Shown: in pieces, positions 37,069-45,880 of the stretch
Layout: each line of letters begins with the position of its first letter
How positions within the stretch are numbered: position 1 is the first letter of the stretch
Assembly: GCF_000422965.1 (NCBI RefSeq)
Contig: NZ_AUHB01000013.1
Span: forward strand, 1 to 64,000
Direction: 5' to 3'
Source of the DNA: Pleomorphomonas oryzae DSM 16300
GTDB lineage: Bacteria > Pseudomonadota > Alphaproteobacteria > Rhizobiales > Pleomorphomonadaceae
DNA length: 64,000 nucleotides
The notes under the pieces: model-generated
The model's database searches: none
What the model was told of the DNA's origin: nothing
The model's input: the letters and a program-made list of their open reading frames with translations, nothing else
Translations under genes and position numbers: made by a program

Positions 37069-39597
37069 TCAGCTTGGCCGAGCCAGCGGTCCCGACGGCA
37101 GATGCGTGGCCTCTCCCGTCACGGTCCAGTCGGCGGGGTCGACACTGCGGCCCTCCGCTTCGATGCGGCCATCGGCATGCAGGCGCACGCGGCCATATTC
37201 CGGATCGGCGATCACCAGCGTGCCGCCCTCTTCCTCCGTGAGCGTCAGGCCGGCAAAGGTGTTGATGAAGTCCTCGGGCGAGGCATGACGCGACGCCTCG
37301 CCGAGCCGCACGATCCAAACGGCCTTGCGACCGGGGAGGCGCAGCTCGTTGCCGGCCGTCGGCCCTTCCGCCACCTCCTCGAAGGGCGCGTGACCCTTGA
37401 GGAGAACGAGGCCGTCGCCACAGGCGGCCATCGCCACATCGCCCTTGACCTCCGTGCGGTCGAAGGCCAGACGCGGGAACCAGCAATGGGTGAAGCCCGG
37501 CTGTTCCTCGGCGCAGGTGAAGATCATCACGGCCAAGCCGCGATAGTGATGGAGGCGCGGCAGCGCGCCCGAGCCGCCCCAGTAGGACGGACGGCCATAG
37601 CCGGAATGAATCACCTCGCCCGGATGGTTGATCCAGATCTGGGCGTCGGGATTGGCGCCGAGCCGCAGATGCAGCACCGTTTCCTGGTAGCCCCACTCGC
37701 CCCAGCGATAATGGGCAGCACTGCCAACGGCGAAGGCGGCCGTCTTGTAGTGGTAGAGCTTGGCCATGCGGTTCTGGCCCTGGGCGAACACCCATTCCTG
37801 GGCGCCCTCCCACGTGAAGTCGGCGACGGCGGCGAGCTCCGGCAACTCAAGGCCATGATCGCGCAGGCAGAGCGCCAGTTGCGGCAGCGCATGCACGCGG
37901 CGGCCGTAGTTGCCCCTGCCCCAGAGAAGCCGGGCGACGCCCGACAATTCCAGCGACGACGAGGCGCGTAGCGTGTGTTCGTAGGAGCGCCCCTGAGCTC
38001 CGGTCAGTACACCATGATGGGCCGACCGGGCGATGACGGTAACGAGACGGGCAATCGCCTTGCCGGCCCGGCCGCGTACGTCGGCGTCGGGCGCCAGTGC
38101 GTAGAGCGTGGTGAGCCCCTTGAGGTCGATCGGGAAATAGGGTGCCGAATTGAACTCGGCCATTTCCCATTCCTCGAAATGATCGAGCCAGGCCCGCACC
38201 CGGCCAAGGCCCACGCCGCTCTGCTCCCGGCCCGTACGCCCGGAACGCACGAAGCGATCGTCCGGCAGCAGCGCGCCGGCCAGATAGGCAGCGGTGTGGA
38301 ACAGCAGCGCGTGATTTTCCGAGAAATACCACTGCACATCGTTGCCGGGCTCGTCCATCCAGTAGCGATAGGCGAGAATGGCCCGGTCCACCCGCGCCCG
38401 CACCTCCGGCGCCATGTCCTTGCCGTAGACGATCCGGCTCCACAGAAGCGGCACCAGGGCGAAGTCGGCACAGTCGTGACAGTCCTCGATGGTCGGCAGG
38501 AAGGAGAGGATCATGGCGTCGGTCTCGGCGCCAGGCCGGCCCGAGGCGAGGCGCGCCAGCGCGGTCACCGTGTCCGCCTCGCCATGCAGCGACACCTCAT
38601 CGAGAGCCTCCACGATGCGCGCCTCACGCGTCGCCGGCGCCGCCCCTTGGCGAACCGTGTGGCAGATCTCGACACCGAACACCCGCGTTGCCGTGAAGGC
38701 GCCGACGCTGAGGGCGACGTGGAAGTGGCGGAAGTCCGCCGGCAGCGTTTCCGCCCCGGCGAGCGCGAGACGGCCGGCGCCGGCCTCGAGCCGTGTCTTT
38801 ATGCGCGGCTTGTCCTCGCGCGACATGAAGTCGCCTTCGATGACGATCGAGGCGTCCGCCGCAAAGGACAGCGGCGTGGGGATGAGCAGAGCGATCTCCT
38901 CGTTCTTGTAGACGGGTCGCTCGAAATGCATGCCGTCGAGCGCCGCTTCCAGCTCAGCCGCCGCATCGGCCTTCACCGGCAGCGGCAGCGCCTGCTCGGC
39001 CTTGGGGCCGGCGATATAGTCGAGCTCGAAGAAATAGCGGGCGTCGCGTTCGGCGAGATCGTCGAACCAGATGGCGATGTCGTTGAGCCCGGCCTTCAGC
39101 GAGACGGAGAACTCCGTCTTGACCTCGAGATTACGGACGTAGTCGGCCATGAAGCCGACTTCCTCCCCGTTGACGAACAGGATGGCGCCGCCGCAGGTGC
39201 CGAGGCGCAGCCGCGCCTCACCGGCGCTCTCCGCCCAGATCGCCGTGCGCGCCCAGGTGCCGATCACCATCGGGCGGAACCAGAAGCCGGAGAGATCGAC
39301 GCGCGGCGAGCCGAAGGGTAGCCAGAACCGGTCGAGCTGGAACTCGGTGGTGATCGCCGGGCGCTTGCCGCGCCGTTCGAGGCCGAAGGCGGTGCGGCAG
39401 GGATATTCGTGTGGAATGAAGTTCTTGTGCTTGGTCAGGAAGAAGAACGGATCCATCTCGCCCTGCATGGGCTGATCCGGCACGTCGTAGCGCGCTTCCT
39501 GGATGGCGCCGAGCTGCCAATAGGTGATTGGCGCACCCGATGCCAGCGGGCGGCGAAGGTGATCGAGGGCGGGCGAGGACGACACAGCGATGTTCAT
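37069..39597 (-). CDS. candidate polysaccharide/oligosaccharide lyase, family not recognised
   Basis: An 842-residue protein with no signal peptide, so probably cytoplasmic. By eye it divides into an N-terminal beta-sandwich (about 85-195), a second beta-rich part (about 225-325), a helical region (about 335-595) resembling an (alpha/alpha) toroid, and a C-terminal beta-sandwich (about 610-830). In the helical part YFSENHALLFH places N428 and H429, and NSAPYF places Y487 about 59 residues later. Lyases of PL12, PL15 and PL17 use an Asn or His and a Tyr at similar spacing. H616 or H629 in the C-terminal sandwich could complete the site. It overlaps kduI by ATGA and lies between GH105/kduI and the importer. 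PL26-like rhamnogalacturonan lyase or a heparinase-like enzyme are alternatives. Confidence 0.6.
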   Translation of the reverse strand: MNIAVSSSPALDHLRRPLASGAPITYWQLGAIQEARYDVPDQPMQGEMDPFFFLTKHKNFIPHEYPCRTAFGLERRGKRPAITTEFQLDRFWLPFGSPRVDLSGFWFRPMVIGTWARTAIWAESAGEARLRLGTCGGAILFVNGEEVGFMADYVRNLEVKTEFSVSLKAGLNDIAIWFDDLAERDARYFFELDYIAGPKAEQALPLPVKADAAAELEAALDGMHFERPVYKNEEIALLIPTPLSFAADASIVIEGDFMSREDKPRIKTRLEAGAGRLALAGAETLPADFRHFHVALSVGAFTATRVFGVEICHTVRQGAAPATREARIVEALDEVSLHGEADTVTALARLASGRPGAETDAMILSFLPTIEDCHDCADFALVPLLWSRIVYGKDMAPEVRARVDRAILAYRYWMDEPGNDVQWYFSENHALLFHTAAYLAGALLPDDRFVRSGRTGREQSGVGLGRVRAWLDHFEEWEMAEFNSAPYFPIDLKGLTTLYALAPDADVRGRAGKAIARLVTVIARSAHHGVLTGAQGRSYEHTLRASSSLELSGVARLLWGRGNYGRRVHALPQLALCLRDHGLELPELAAVADFTWEGAQEWVFAQGQNRMAKLYHYKTAAFAVGSAAHYRWGEWGYQETVLHLRLGANPDAQIWINHPGEVIHSGYGRPSYWGGSGALPRLHHYRGLAVMIFTCAEEQPGFTHCWFPRLAFDRTEVKGDVAMAACGDGLVLLKGHAPFEEVAEGPTAGNELRLPGRKAVWIVRLGEASRHASPEDFINTFAGLTLTEEEGGTLVIADPEYGRVRLHADGRIEAEGRSVDPADWTVTGEATHLPSGPLARPS

Positions 39598-40424
39598 TTG
39601 AGATCTGCCACGGCAACGGGGGTCACGTCGGTATAGGCCTGATTTTCGCCGGTCATGCCCCAGACGAAGGCATAGGGACCGGTGCCGGCGCCCATGTGGA
39701 TCGACCAGGCCGGCGACAGCACGACGTCGCCGCCGGCAACGATCAGGCTGCGCGTCTCGTCCGGCCGGCCCATCAGGTGGATCACCCGATCCTCGGGGGC
39801 GAGGTCGAAATAGCAATAGGCCTCCATCCGCCGTTCATGAAGGTGCGGCGGCATGGTGTTCCAGACGCTGCCGGGGGCGAGATCGGTGATGCCCATCAAC
39901 AGCAGGCAGGAGGGCGCGACCTCCGGGTGGATATACATCCGGAGGCGTCGCTGATTGGAGCGCGCGGCATCGCCAAGGTCGAGCGGCTTAGCCTCGCTCT
40001 GGGCGATCAGACGGTGCGGGATGTCGCGGCCAGCCGGCACCGAATTCATGTAGAAGCGGGCCGGCTTGGCACCGTCGACGCTTTCCAGTGTCACCTCGCG
40101 GGCGCCGCGCCCAACATAGAGGATATCGCGGTTGCCGAGCGCAAAGGTGGCGCCATCCACCGTCACGCGGCCTGCCCCGCCGAGGTTGGCGATGCCCATC
40201 TCGCGGGCGGTGAAGAACAGGGGCGTGCCCACCTCGGTGCCATCGCCGAAGGTCAGCGGCACGGTCGTCGGCATGGCGGCGCCGACGATCAGCCGATCGA
40301 TATGGGTATAGGCGAAGTGGATCTCGCCCGGCCGGAACAGACTCTCCACCAAGAATTCCGCCCTGAGGCGTTTGGTGTCGAAGCCGGCGATGTCGGTCGG
40401 CGACGCGCCGTAGATCACGCGCAT
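39594..40424 (-). CDS. kduI: 5-dehydro-4-deoxy-D-glucuronate isomerase
   Basis: A 276-residue cupin-type isomerase that converts 5-keto-4-deoxyuronate (DKI) to 3-deoxy-D-glycero-2,5-hexodiulosonate. Zinc ligands H194, H196, E201 and H243 are visible in PPHLHERRMEAYCYFDL and WSIHMGAGTG. Length matches E. coli KduI (278). The ATG at 40424 has AGGAG 8 bases upstream; tandem starts at 40433 and 40430 lie too close to that site. It begins 5 bases after the GH105 stop and its own stop overlaps the next start. Its presence means that the operon yields unsaturated uronates. Confidence 0.95.
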   Translation of the reverse strand: MRVIYGASPTDIAGFDTKRLRAEFLVESLFRPGEIHFAYTHIDRLIVGAAMPTTVPLTFGDGTEVGTPLFFTAREMGIANLGGAGRVTVDGATFALGNRDILYVGRGAREVTLESVDGAKPARFYMNSVPAGRDIPHRLIAQSEAKPLDLGDAARSNQRRLRMYIHPEVAPSCLLLMGITDLAPGSVWNTMPPHLHERRMEAYCYFDLAPEDRVIHLMGRPDETRSLIVAGGDVVLSPAWSIHMGAGTGPYAFVWGMTGENQAYTDVTPVAVADLK

Positions 40425-40429
40425 GCTCA

Positions 40430-41518
40430 TCACTCCTCGATGCCCACGTGGTGCAGCCCTTCGGCCAAGCAGAGAATGGCGAGCGCCTGCCCGTAGCCGG
40501 TGGGCTGGATGGGAATGTCCTTGTAGAATTGCAGGTCGTGGCCCATGCGCGTGCCGTAGGACACGTTGGCCACCGTTCCATCGGGACCGATATCAGCCAT
40601 GACGCGGGCGAGCGCCCTGAGGCCGGCCTCGCGGCAGCCGGCAGGGCCGATGCCAAGGCGCGCCGCCTTCATCAGGCCATAGCCGATGGCGGCCGTCGCC
40701 GACGTCTCCTCGTAGGAGGTGGCATCGTCGAGCAGCGTGTGCCAGGCACCGGAGGGAGCCTGCAGAGGAAGAAGGGCGGATATCTGCGCTTCCAGCACAC
40801 CCAGGAGGAAGGTGCGCACCGGCGCCGGAATATCCGCCAGTTCGATGAGATCCAGGATGGCAACGGTGATCCAGCTGTTGCCGCGGCCCCAGAGGGCGCG
40901 GGCGAAATTATGCCGGCCGTCGAAGGTCCAGCCGTGGAACCACAGGCCGGAGTGGGGATCGGCGAGATAGCGGGTGTGCAGCAGGAACTGGTGGCAGGCC
41001 TCGTCGACGAGATCCTGCCGGCCGCTGGCCTCGCCATAGGAGGCAAGGAACAGCCCGACCATCACCAGCGTGTCGTCCCAGAGCTCCTGGTCGTTGATTT
41101 TGTCGGAGACGATATGCGGCAGCCCTCGCTCCGACGTGCGTGGCATGTCCAGCACCCGGTTGGCCCAGTCGTCCATCACAGGCTGCCAGCGCGGATCGCG
41201 GGTCTGCCGCCACAGGAGCGACAGCGCCAGCATCGGGGCGGTGGTATTGACGTTGAGGGCCGGCAGTCCAGCAGCGAGGCGGGCCTCGTACCAGCCTTCG
41301 ATCACGGCGCGCAGCTTGACGTCGCCAGTGTGCTGCCAGAGGCGGACCAGGCCATAGAGCCCGATGCCCTGCGGCCATTCCCAGGAATGGAAGCTGATGT
41401 AGTCGCCAGCGGTACCGTCGAGGTTGGGCTCGTTGAAGCGGCCGTCATGGCGCAGCTTCGTCATGCCATCGACAAGCAAGGTCAGTCGTTCACGCAACGC
41501 GTGCCCGTCGAGGATCAT
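40430..41518 (-). CDS. GH105-type unsaturated glycuronyl hydrolase
   Basis: A 362-residue (alpha/alpha)6 enzyme related to YteR/YesR and GH88. It removes a 4,5-unsaturated uronic acid from the non-reducing end of oligosaccharides made by lyases. The proposed catalytic acid D149 is in ELWDDTLVMVGLFLA, the YteR-like motif, and RALWGRGNSWITVAI is the conserved WxRGNxW segment. No signal peptide is present, so it acts on imported oligomers. The ATG at 41518 has GGAGG 7 bases upstream. It is the first gene of the seven-gene operon, 153 bases from the divergent LacI regulator. Confidence 0.9.
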   Translation of the reverse strand: MILDGHALRERLTLLVDGMTKLRHDGRFNEPNLDGTAGDYISFHSWEWPQGIGLYGLVRLWQHTGDVKLRAVIEGWYEARLAAGLPALNVNTTAPMLALSLLWRQTRDPRWQPVMDDWANRVLDMPRTSERGLPHIVSDKINDQELWDDTLVMVGLFLASYGEASGRQDLVDEACHQFLLHTRYLADPHSGLWFHGWTFDGRHNFARALWGRGNSWITVAILDLIELADIPAPVRTFLLGVLEAQISALLPLQAPSGAWHTLLDDATSYEETSATAAIGYGLMKAARLGIGPAGCREAGLRALARVMADIGPDGTVANVSYGTRMGHDLQFYKDIPIQPTGYGQALAILCLAEGLHHVGIEE

Positions 41519-41618
41519 GTCCCGCCTCCCAACGTTCCTCCGCCGCCTCCTGTGCCCTAGCTCCTGTGTCTTGGGGCATCCCGTGCGGCTTGATGAAAGC
41601 GTCTCACAGAGAAAAAAC

Positions 41619-41626
41619 TTGCGCAA
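41619..41626. promoter_or_regulatory. candidate operator for the LacI-family regulator
   Basis: TTGCGCAA, a palindrome with a central CG as LacI-family proteins prefer, lies in the 153-base gap between the GH105 and regulator genes (context AACTTGCGCAATCT). No second copy was confirmed, so the assignment is tentative. Confidence 0.4.
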
Positions 41627-41671
41627 TCTGAAAATTTTTTGCAGTTTGGCGCTGATATAGGGACCGGCGAG

Positions 41672-42709
41672 ATGAACAAGATCGGCAAACGGGGAAAGCC
41701 CAGCCGCAAGGTGCGGCTCGAGGATATCGCCGAGCGCTGCGGCGTATCGCTCAGCACGGCCTCGCGGGCGCTGGCCGGCGAAAAGGGCGTCCGTCCCGAG
41801 ATCCGTGCCAAGGTGGCCGAGGTGGCGAAAAGCCTCAATTACGCGGTTCCCACCTCGATCGCCGGGCGCAAGATCGTGCTCGCCGCCTCCAGCGTGGCCA
41901 TGGTCGACTACGTGCGCAACCAGTTCACCTATCACGTGCTGGAGGGGCTGAACGCCCGCGCCCAGACGCTCGGCGTCGAGATTGTTACCCTGCCGATCGC
42001 CGATCCCCGTCACGCCATCGGCTCGCTCGAAGCGGCGCTGGCCGACGACGACATCGCCGGCTTCCTGCTTCTGACGCTCGATGACGAGGACATGCTGTCG
42101 CTGGCGCGCGGCTTCGCCAAGCCGGTGGTGCTGGTCAATGGCGACGACCCGCTGATGCGCCTATCGAGCGTGACGCCCTGCAACCGCTCGGGCGCCCGCG
42201 CCGGCGCCGAGCACCTGATCGAAGCCGGCCATCGCCGCGTCCTGTTCCTGATGCGGCGCGGACGGCGGACCATCGAGCGGCGCTTCGAGGGCTGGCGCGA
42301 CGCGCTGGTGCAGCATGGCTTCGATTGCGACGCCGACCTGGTGGTGGAGGTCGACGACTGGCTTCCGGAACTTGCCGCCGACGCGATCGCCACCCGGATC
42401 GCCCAGCGCGGCCTCGACTTCACCGCCGTGCTGACCGCCGGCGACAGTCTGGCGATCGGCGCGATGATGGGACTGACGCGGGCGGGCCTGCGGGTGCCGG
42501 ACGACGTGTCGGTGGTCGGCATGGACGACCTGCCGCAGTCGGCTTTCATCAGCCCGCCGCTGACCACCGTTCACATTCCCATGCGCGAAATCGGCGCCAC
42601 CGCGCTCGACCTGCTGCTGGACGCCATCGACGGCTTCGGCACCCCCGCCCGCCGCCTCGAACTCGCCTGCCACGTCGTCGAACGACAGTCGGTGGCGCGG
42701 GCGCCGTGA
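41672..42709 (+). CDS. LacI-family transcriptional regulator of the uronate operon
   Basis: A 345-residue repressor: helix-turn-helix RLEDIAERCGVSLSTASRAL with hinge helix (about 13-60), then a periplasmic-binding-protein-like effector domain with family signatures VLTAGDSLAIGAMMGL and VSVVGMDDLPQSAFISPPLTT. It is divergent from the catabolic operon and most likely represses it until a uronate intermediate binds. The ATG at 41672 was chosen because the residues before it (from TTG 41639) do not resemble family N-termini. No ribosome site is strong. The effector is unknown; KDG or DKI are candidates. Confidence 0.9.
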   Translation: MNKIGKRGKPSRKVRLEDIAERCGVSLSTASRALAGEKGVRPEIRAKVAEVAKSLNYAVPTSIAGRKIVLAASSVAMVDYVRNQFTYHVLEGLNARAQTLGVEIVTLPIADPRHAIGSLEAALADDDIAGFLLLTLDDEDMLSLARGFAKPVVLVNGDDPLMRLSSVTPCNRSGARAGAEHLIEAGHRRVLFLMRRGRRTIERRFEGWRDALVQHGFDCDADLVVEVDDWLPELAADAIATRIAQRGLDFTAVLTAGDSLAIGAMMGLTRAGLRVPDDVSVVGMDDLPQSAFISPPLTTVHIPMREIGATALDLLLDAIDGFGTPARRLELACHVVERQSVARAP

Positions 42710-43211
42710 GAAGGCTGGCTTTCGGCGGACCTGTCAGCGACCAACAGAGTTGATGCCGGCTTGATAAGGGCGTGCAACGCTATGTGACTGTTACCTATAT
42801 ATGTCTCAATAATTTAACGGCGAGTGCGCTATGTCGAACCGGCATCCCGCAAGACTGCCGAGCCTTAATGCGCGAGAGGCGCTGGACCTCAGGCCGAAAG
42901 AGGCAAGAGGTGAATATAGAGCCTTTCTCACCTCAAGCTTCCCGTCGCGACGCCCCCTCCCCGGACCGCCCGCCCCCTCCGCATAGCTCTCATGTGCTCG
43001 TTTGCCTTGACTTCTGGGGCCTAAAGCCTCATGTGAACAGCAACGGGTGGCATGCCGCCCTCACTTTACGGCCGCGTGAGCGGATCGATTTCGATCTTTG
43101 GCCGTTCCTCCTGACGATAATTGGCCCGATCACGCGGGGCCGGTTGCTCCCCGCGAACGTCACCGGCTTTTCCGCCGGCGATGACGCTTGGTTTTGAAAG
43201 CAGTTTTCCCT
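42710..43211. other. intergenic region before the DEAD-box helicase gene
   Basis: About 500 bases. A TA-rich patch (TACCTATATATG, 42792-42803) precedes a degenerate repeat copy H. A stem-loop, CGTCACCGGC and GCCGGCGATGACG around 43157-43186, sits just before the helicase start and may belong to its leader. No gene is supported. Confidence 0.5.
42864..42893 (+). repeat. dispersed hairpin repeat, degenerate copy H
   Basis: CTTAATGCGCGAGAGGCGCTG followed by GACCTCAGG keeps the inner hairpin and the exact tail of the family. A downstream GAATATAGAGCC also matches the flank of other copies. Confidence 0.55.
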
Positions 43212-44708
43212 TTGACGTCTTTTTCCGACTTCGGCCTTGCCGATACACTGAACCGTGCCCTTACCGACGCGGGTTATGAGACCCCCACCCCCATTCAAAC
43301 GCAGGCGATCCCCGACCTTCTGAAGGGTCGCGACCTCCTCGGCATCGCCCAGACCGGCACCGGCAAGACCGCGGCCTTCGCCCTGCCCATCCTGCAGCGC
43401 CTCGCCCCCGGCAAGCCGGCGGCCCCGCGCCGCGTCCGCGCTCTCATCCTGTCGCCGACCCGCGAGCTGGCCACCCAGATCGCCGAGAGCTTCAAGCTCT
43501 ATGCGCGCTACATGAACCACATGTCGGTCGCCGTGGTGTTCGGCGGCGTCGGCCATCGCCCGCAGGAAGACCGCCTGAAGCGCGGCGTCGACATTCTCGT
43601 CGCCACCCCCGGCCGCCTGATGGACCACATGGCCGCCGGCATGGTCTCCCTTGAAACGACCGAGATCTTCGTGCTCGACGAGGCCGACCAGATGCTCGAC
43701 ATGGGCTTCGTCCAGCCGGTGCGCCGCATCGTCAAGACACTGCCCAAGGCGCGCCAGAGCCTGTTCTTCTCGGCCACCATGCCGAAGGAAATCGGCCAGC
43801 TGGCCGGCGAGATGCTGTTCAACCCGGTCACCGTGTCCGTCGCTCCGGCCGCCACGACGGTCGAGCGCGTCGAGCAGCGGGTGATCCACGTCGAGACCGG
43901 CGCCAAGCGCCGCCTTCTGCTCGACGTCATCGTCGCCGAAAAGCCCGAACGCGCCCTGATCTTCACCCGCACCAAGCACGGCGCCGACCGCGTCGTCCGC
44001 CAGCTCGGCCAGGATGGTGTCGACGCCGCCGCGATCCACGGCAACAAGAGCCAGGCCCAGCGCGAGAAGGCGCTGGCCGCCTTCAAGGCCGGTTCGACGC
44101 AGATCCTGGTTGCCACCGACATCGCCGCCCGCGGCATCGATGTCACCGGCGTCAGCCATGTCATCAACTTCGACCTGCCGAACATCCCGGAAAGCTACGT
44201 CCACCGCATCGGCCGCACCGCGCGCGCCGGCGCCTCGGGCGTTGCCATCTCCTTCTGCGCCGATGATGAGCGTCCTTATCTCAAGGACATCGAGAAGATC
44301 ACCCGCCAGAAGATTCCGGCCGAGGATCGTCGCGGCACCATCGCCATCAGCGAGAAGGCCGACTCGTCCGAGCGCGGCGAGCGCTCGTTCGGCAAGCGCC
44401 CGCAGCCGGGCAGCCGCTCCAGCAACCAGGCCGCGCGTAACAACCGCCGCCCCGCGCCGGCTCCGGTTTCGGCCGAGCAGCAGCGGCGTGACGCCATGCC
44501 CGCCGCCAAGGCGCGCCAGCCGGGCGCTGCCAAGCCGTCGCATGCCGCCCACGCCAAGCCCGGTCAGGCCAAGCCCTCCAACCGCCCCGTCCATCGCGAT
44601 ACCGGCGCCTCCGAGGAGAGCCTCGGCCGCGTCGGCTTCCTGGCCGGTGGCCGCGACGGCATGAAGCGCCGCCCGGCTGAAGGTCGCGGCCAGCGCGACG
44701 GCCGCTAA
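43212..44708 (+). CDS. rhlE: DEAD-box RNA helicase (RhlE type)
   Basis: A helicase of about 498 residues. All core motifs are present: Q motif TPIQTQAIP, motif I AQTGTGKT, PTRELA, VATPGRLMD, DEAD (VLDEADQMLDMGF), SAT, IATDIAARGID-like VATDIAARGIDV and HRIGRTARAG. The C-terminal 120 residues are a low-complexity Arg/Pro/Ala/Lys tail that probably binds RNA. It would remodel RNA in ribosome assembly or at low temperature. The start is taken as TTG 43212, giving MTSFSDFGL, which matches the family; TTG 43188 is also possible. No clear Shine-Dalgarno sequence is present; a stem-loop lies just upstream. Confidence 0.9.
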   Translation: MTSFSDFGLADTLNRALTDAGYETPTPIQTQAIPDLLKGRDLLGIAQTGTGKTAAFALPILQRLAPGKPAAPRRVRALILSPTRELATQIAESFKLYARYMNHMSVAVVFGGVGHRPQEDRLKRGVDILVATPGRLMDHMAAGMVSLETTEIFVLDEADQMLDMGFVQPVRRIVKTLPKARQSLFFSATMPKEIGQLAGEMLFNPVTVSVAPAATTVERVEQRVIHVETGAKRRLLLDVIVAEKPERALIFTRTKHGADRVVRQLGQDGVDAAAIHGNKSQAQREKALAAFKAGSTQILVATDIAARGIDVTGVSHVINFDLPNIPESYVHRIGRTARAGASGVAISFCADDERPYLKDIEKITRQKIPAEDRRGTIAISEKADSSERGERSFGKRPQPGSRSSNQAARNNRRPAPAPVSAEQQRRDAMPAAKARQPGAAKPSHAAHAKPGQAKPSNRPVHRDTGASEESLGRVGFLAGGRDGMKRRPAEGRGQRDGR

Positions 44709-44772
44709 GCTCCTTGTTGCCCCTCGCTTGGCTCCGGTCCTATAAGATCGGAGCAAGTGAGGGAGCGACACG

Positions 44773-45819
44773 ATGGCCTATGAAGCTAAGCCAAGCCGTT
44801 ACGACGACATGATTTACCGCCGCGTCGGGCGGTCCGGCCTGAAGCTGCCGGCCATCTCTCTCGGCCTCTGGCAGAACTTCGGCGAGAACTCGCCCATCGA
44901 ACGCGGCCGCGCCATCTGCCGCACCGCCTTCGATCTCGGCATCACCCACTTCGATCTCGCCAACAACTATGGCCCGCCGCCCGGCACCGCCGAGGAGGCC
45001 TTCGGCAAGCTTGTTGCCAGCGACTTCCGCCCCTATCGCGACGAGATGATCGTCTCCACCAAGGCCGGCTACGGCATGTGGCCCGGGCCCTATGGCGAAT
45101 GGGGCAGCCGCAAATACCTGATCGCCTCGCTCGACCAGAGCCTGAAGCGGATGGGTCTCGACTATGTCGACATCTTCTATTCCCACCGCTTCGATCCGGA
45201 GACGCCGCTCGAGGAAACCATGGGCGCGCTCGACCATATCGTCCGCTCGGGACGGGCGCTCTACGTCGGCATCTCCTCCTACAATTCCAAGCGCACCCGC
45301 GAAGCTGTCGCCATCCTGAAGGCGCTCGGCACGCCCTGCCTCATCCACCAGCCCAGCTATTCGATGATCAACCGCTGGGTGGAGGAAGACGGGCTGCTCG
45401 ACACGCTCGACGATCTGGGCATCGGCTCCATCGCCTTCTCGCCGCTCGCCCAGGGCATGCTGACCGATAAATACCTGAGCGGCGAGGTGCCCGAGGGCAG
45501 CCGTGGCGCCCGCAAGGGCCCGCTGAAGCCCACCTTCCTCACCGAGGACAACCTCGCCCGCATCCGGGCGCTGAACGACATCGCCGGCGCGCGCGGCCAG
45601 ACGCTGGCCCAGATGGCCATTGCCTGGGTGCTGCGCGGCGGCCGCGTCACCTCGGCGCTGATCGGCGCCAGCCGGCCGGAACAGGTGATCGACTGCGTCG
45701 GCGCCCTGAAGAACCTGGAGTTCTCCGCCACCGAGCTGGCCGAGATCGATGCCCGCGCGCCCGACCTCAACGTCAACATCTGGGCCGCCTCGGCGGAGCG
45801 AACCGGGCCGTCGCGGTAA
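44773..45819 (+). CDS. gpr: aldo/keto reductase, L-glyceraldehyde 3-phosphate reductase type
   Basis: A 348-residue NADPH-dependent aldo/keto reductase matching E. coli YghZ (Gpr, 346 residues). The catalytic set is Asp in THFDLANNY, Tyr of NNYGPPPGTAE, Lys of VSTKAGYGMWPGPYGEWG and His of FYSHRFDPETP. The long loop GYGMWPGPYGEWGSRKYL is the YghZ hallmark. It reduces L-glyceraldehyde 3-phosphate or methylglyoxal in the E. coli enzyme. The ATG has GAGGGAGC upstream. It is convergent with the porin gene, with a shared terminator hairpin between them. Confidence 0.9.
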   Translation: MAYEAKPSRYDDMIYRRVGRSGLKLPAISLGLWQNFGENSPIERGRAICRTAFDLGITHFDLANNYGPPPGTAEEAFGKLVASDFRPYRDEMIVSTKAGYGMWPGPYGEWGSRKYLIASLDQSLKRMGLDYVDIFYSHRFDPETPLEETMGALDHIVRSGRALYVGISSYNSKRTREAVAILKALGTPCLIHQPSYSMINRWVEEDGLLDTLDDLGIGSIAFSPLAQGMLTDKYLSGEVPEGSRGARKGPLKPTFLTEDNLARIRALNDIAGARGQTLAQMAIAWVLRGGRVTSALIGASRPEQVIDCVGALKNLEFSATELAEIDARAPDLNVNIWAASAERTGPSR

Positions 45820-45830
45820 GCCCATATAGA

Positions 45831-45855
45831 AAAGGCCCGGACGAGCCGGGCCTTT
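45831..45855. terminator. two-way terminator between the reductase and porin genes
   Basis: A perfect 10-bp stem AAAGGCCCGG / CCGGGCCTTT with loop ACGAG. The minus strand continues TTTTCTATATGG and the plus strand TTTCCCTC, so it is better formed for the porin transcript but can serve both convergent genes. Confidence 0.85.
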
Positions 45856-45880
45856 CCCTCAAACCCCGAAGGGATTGATA

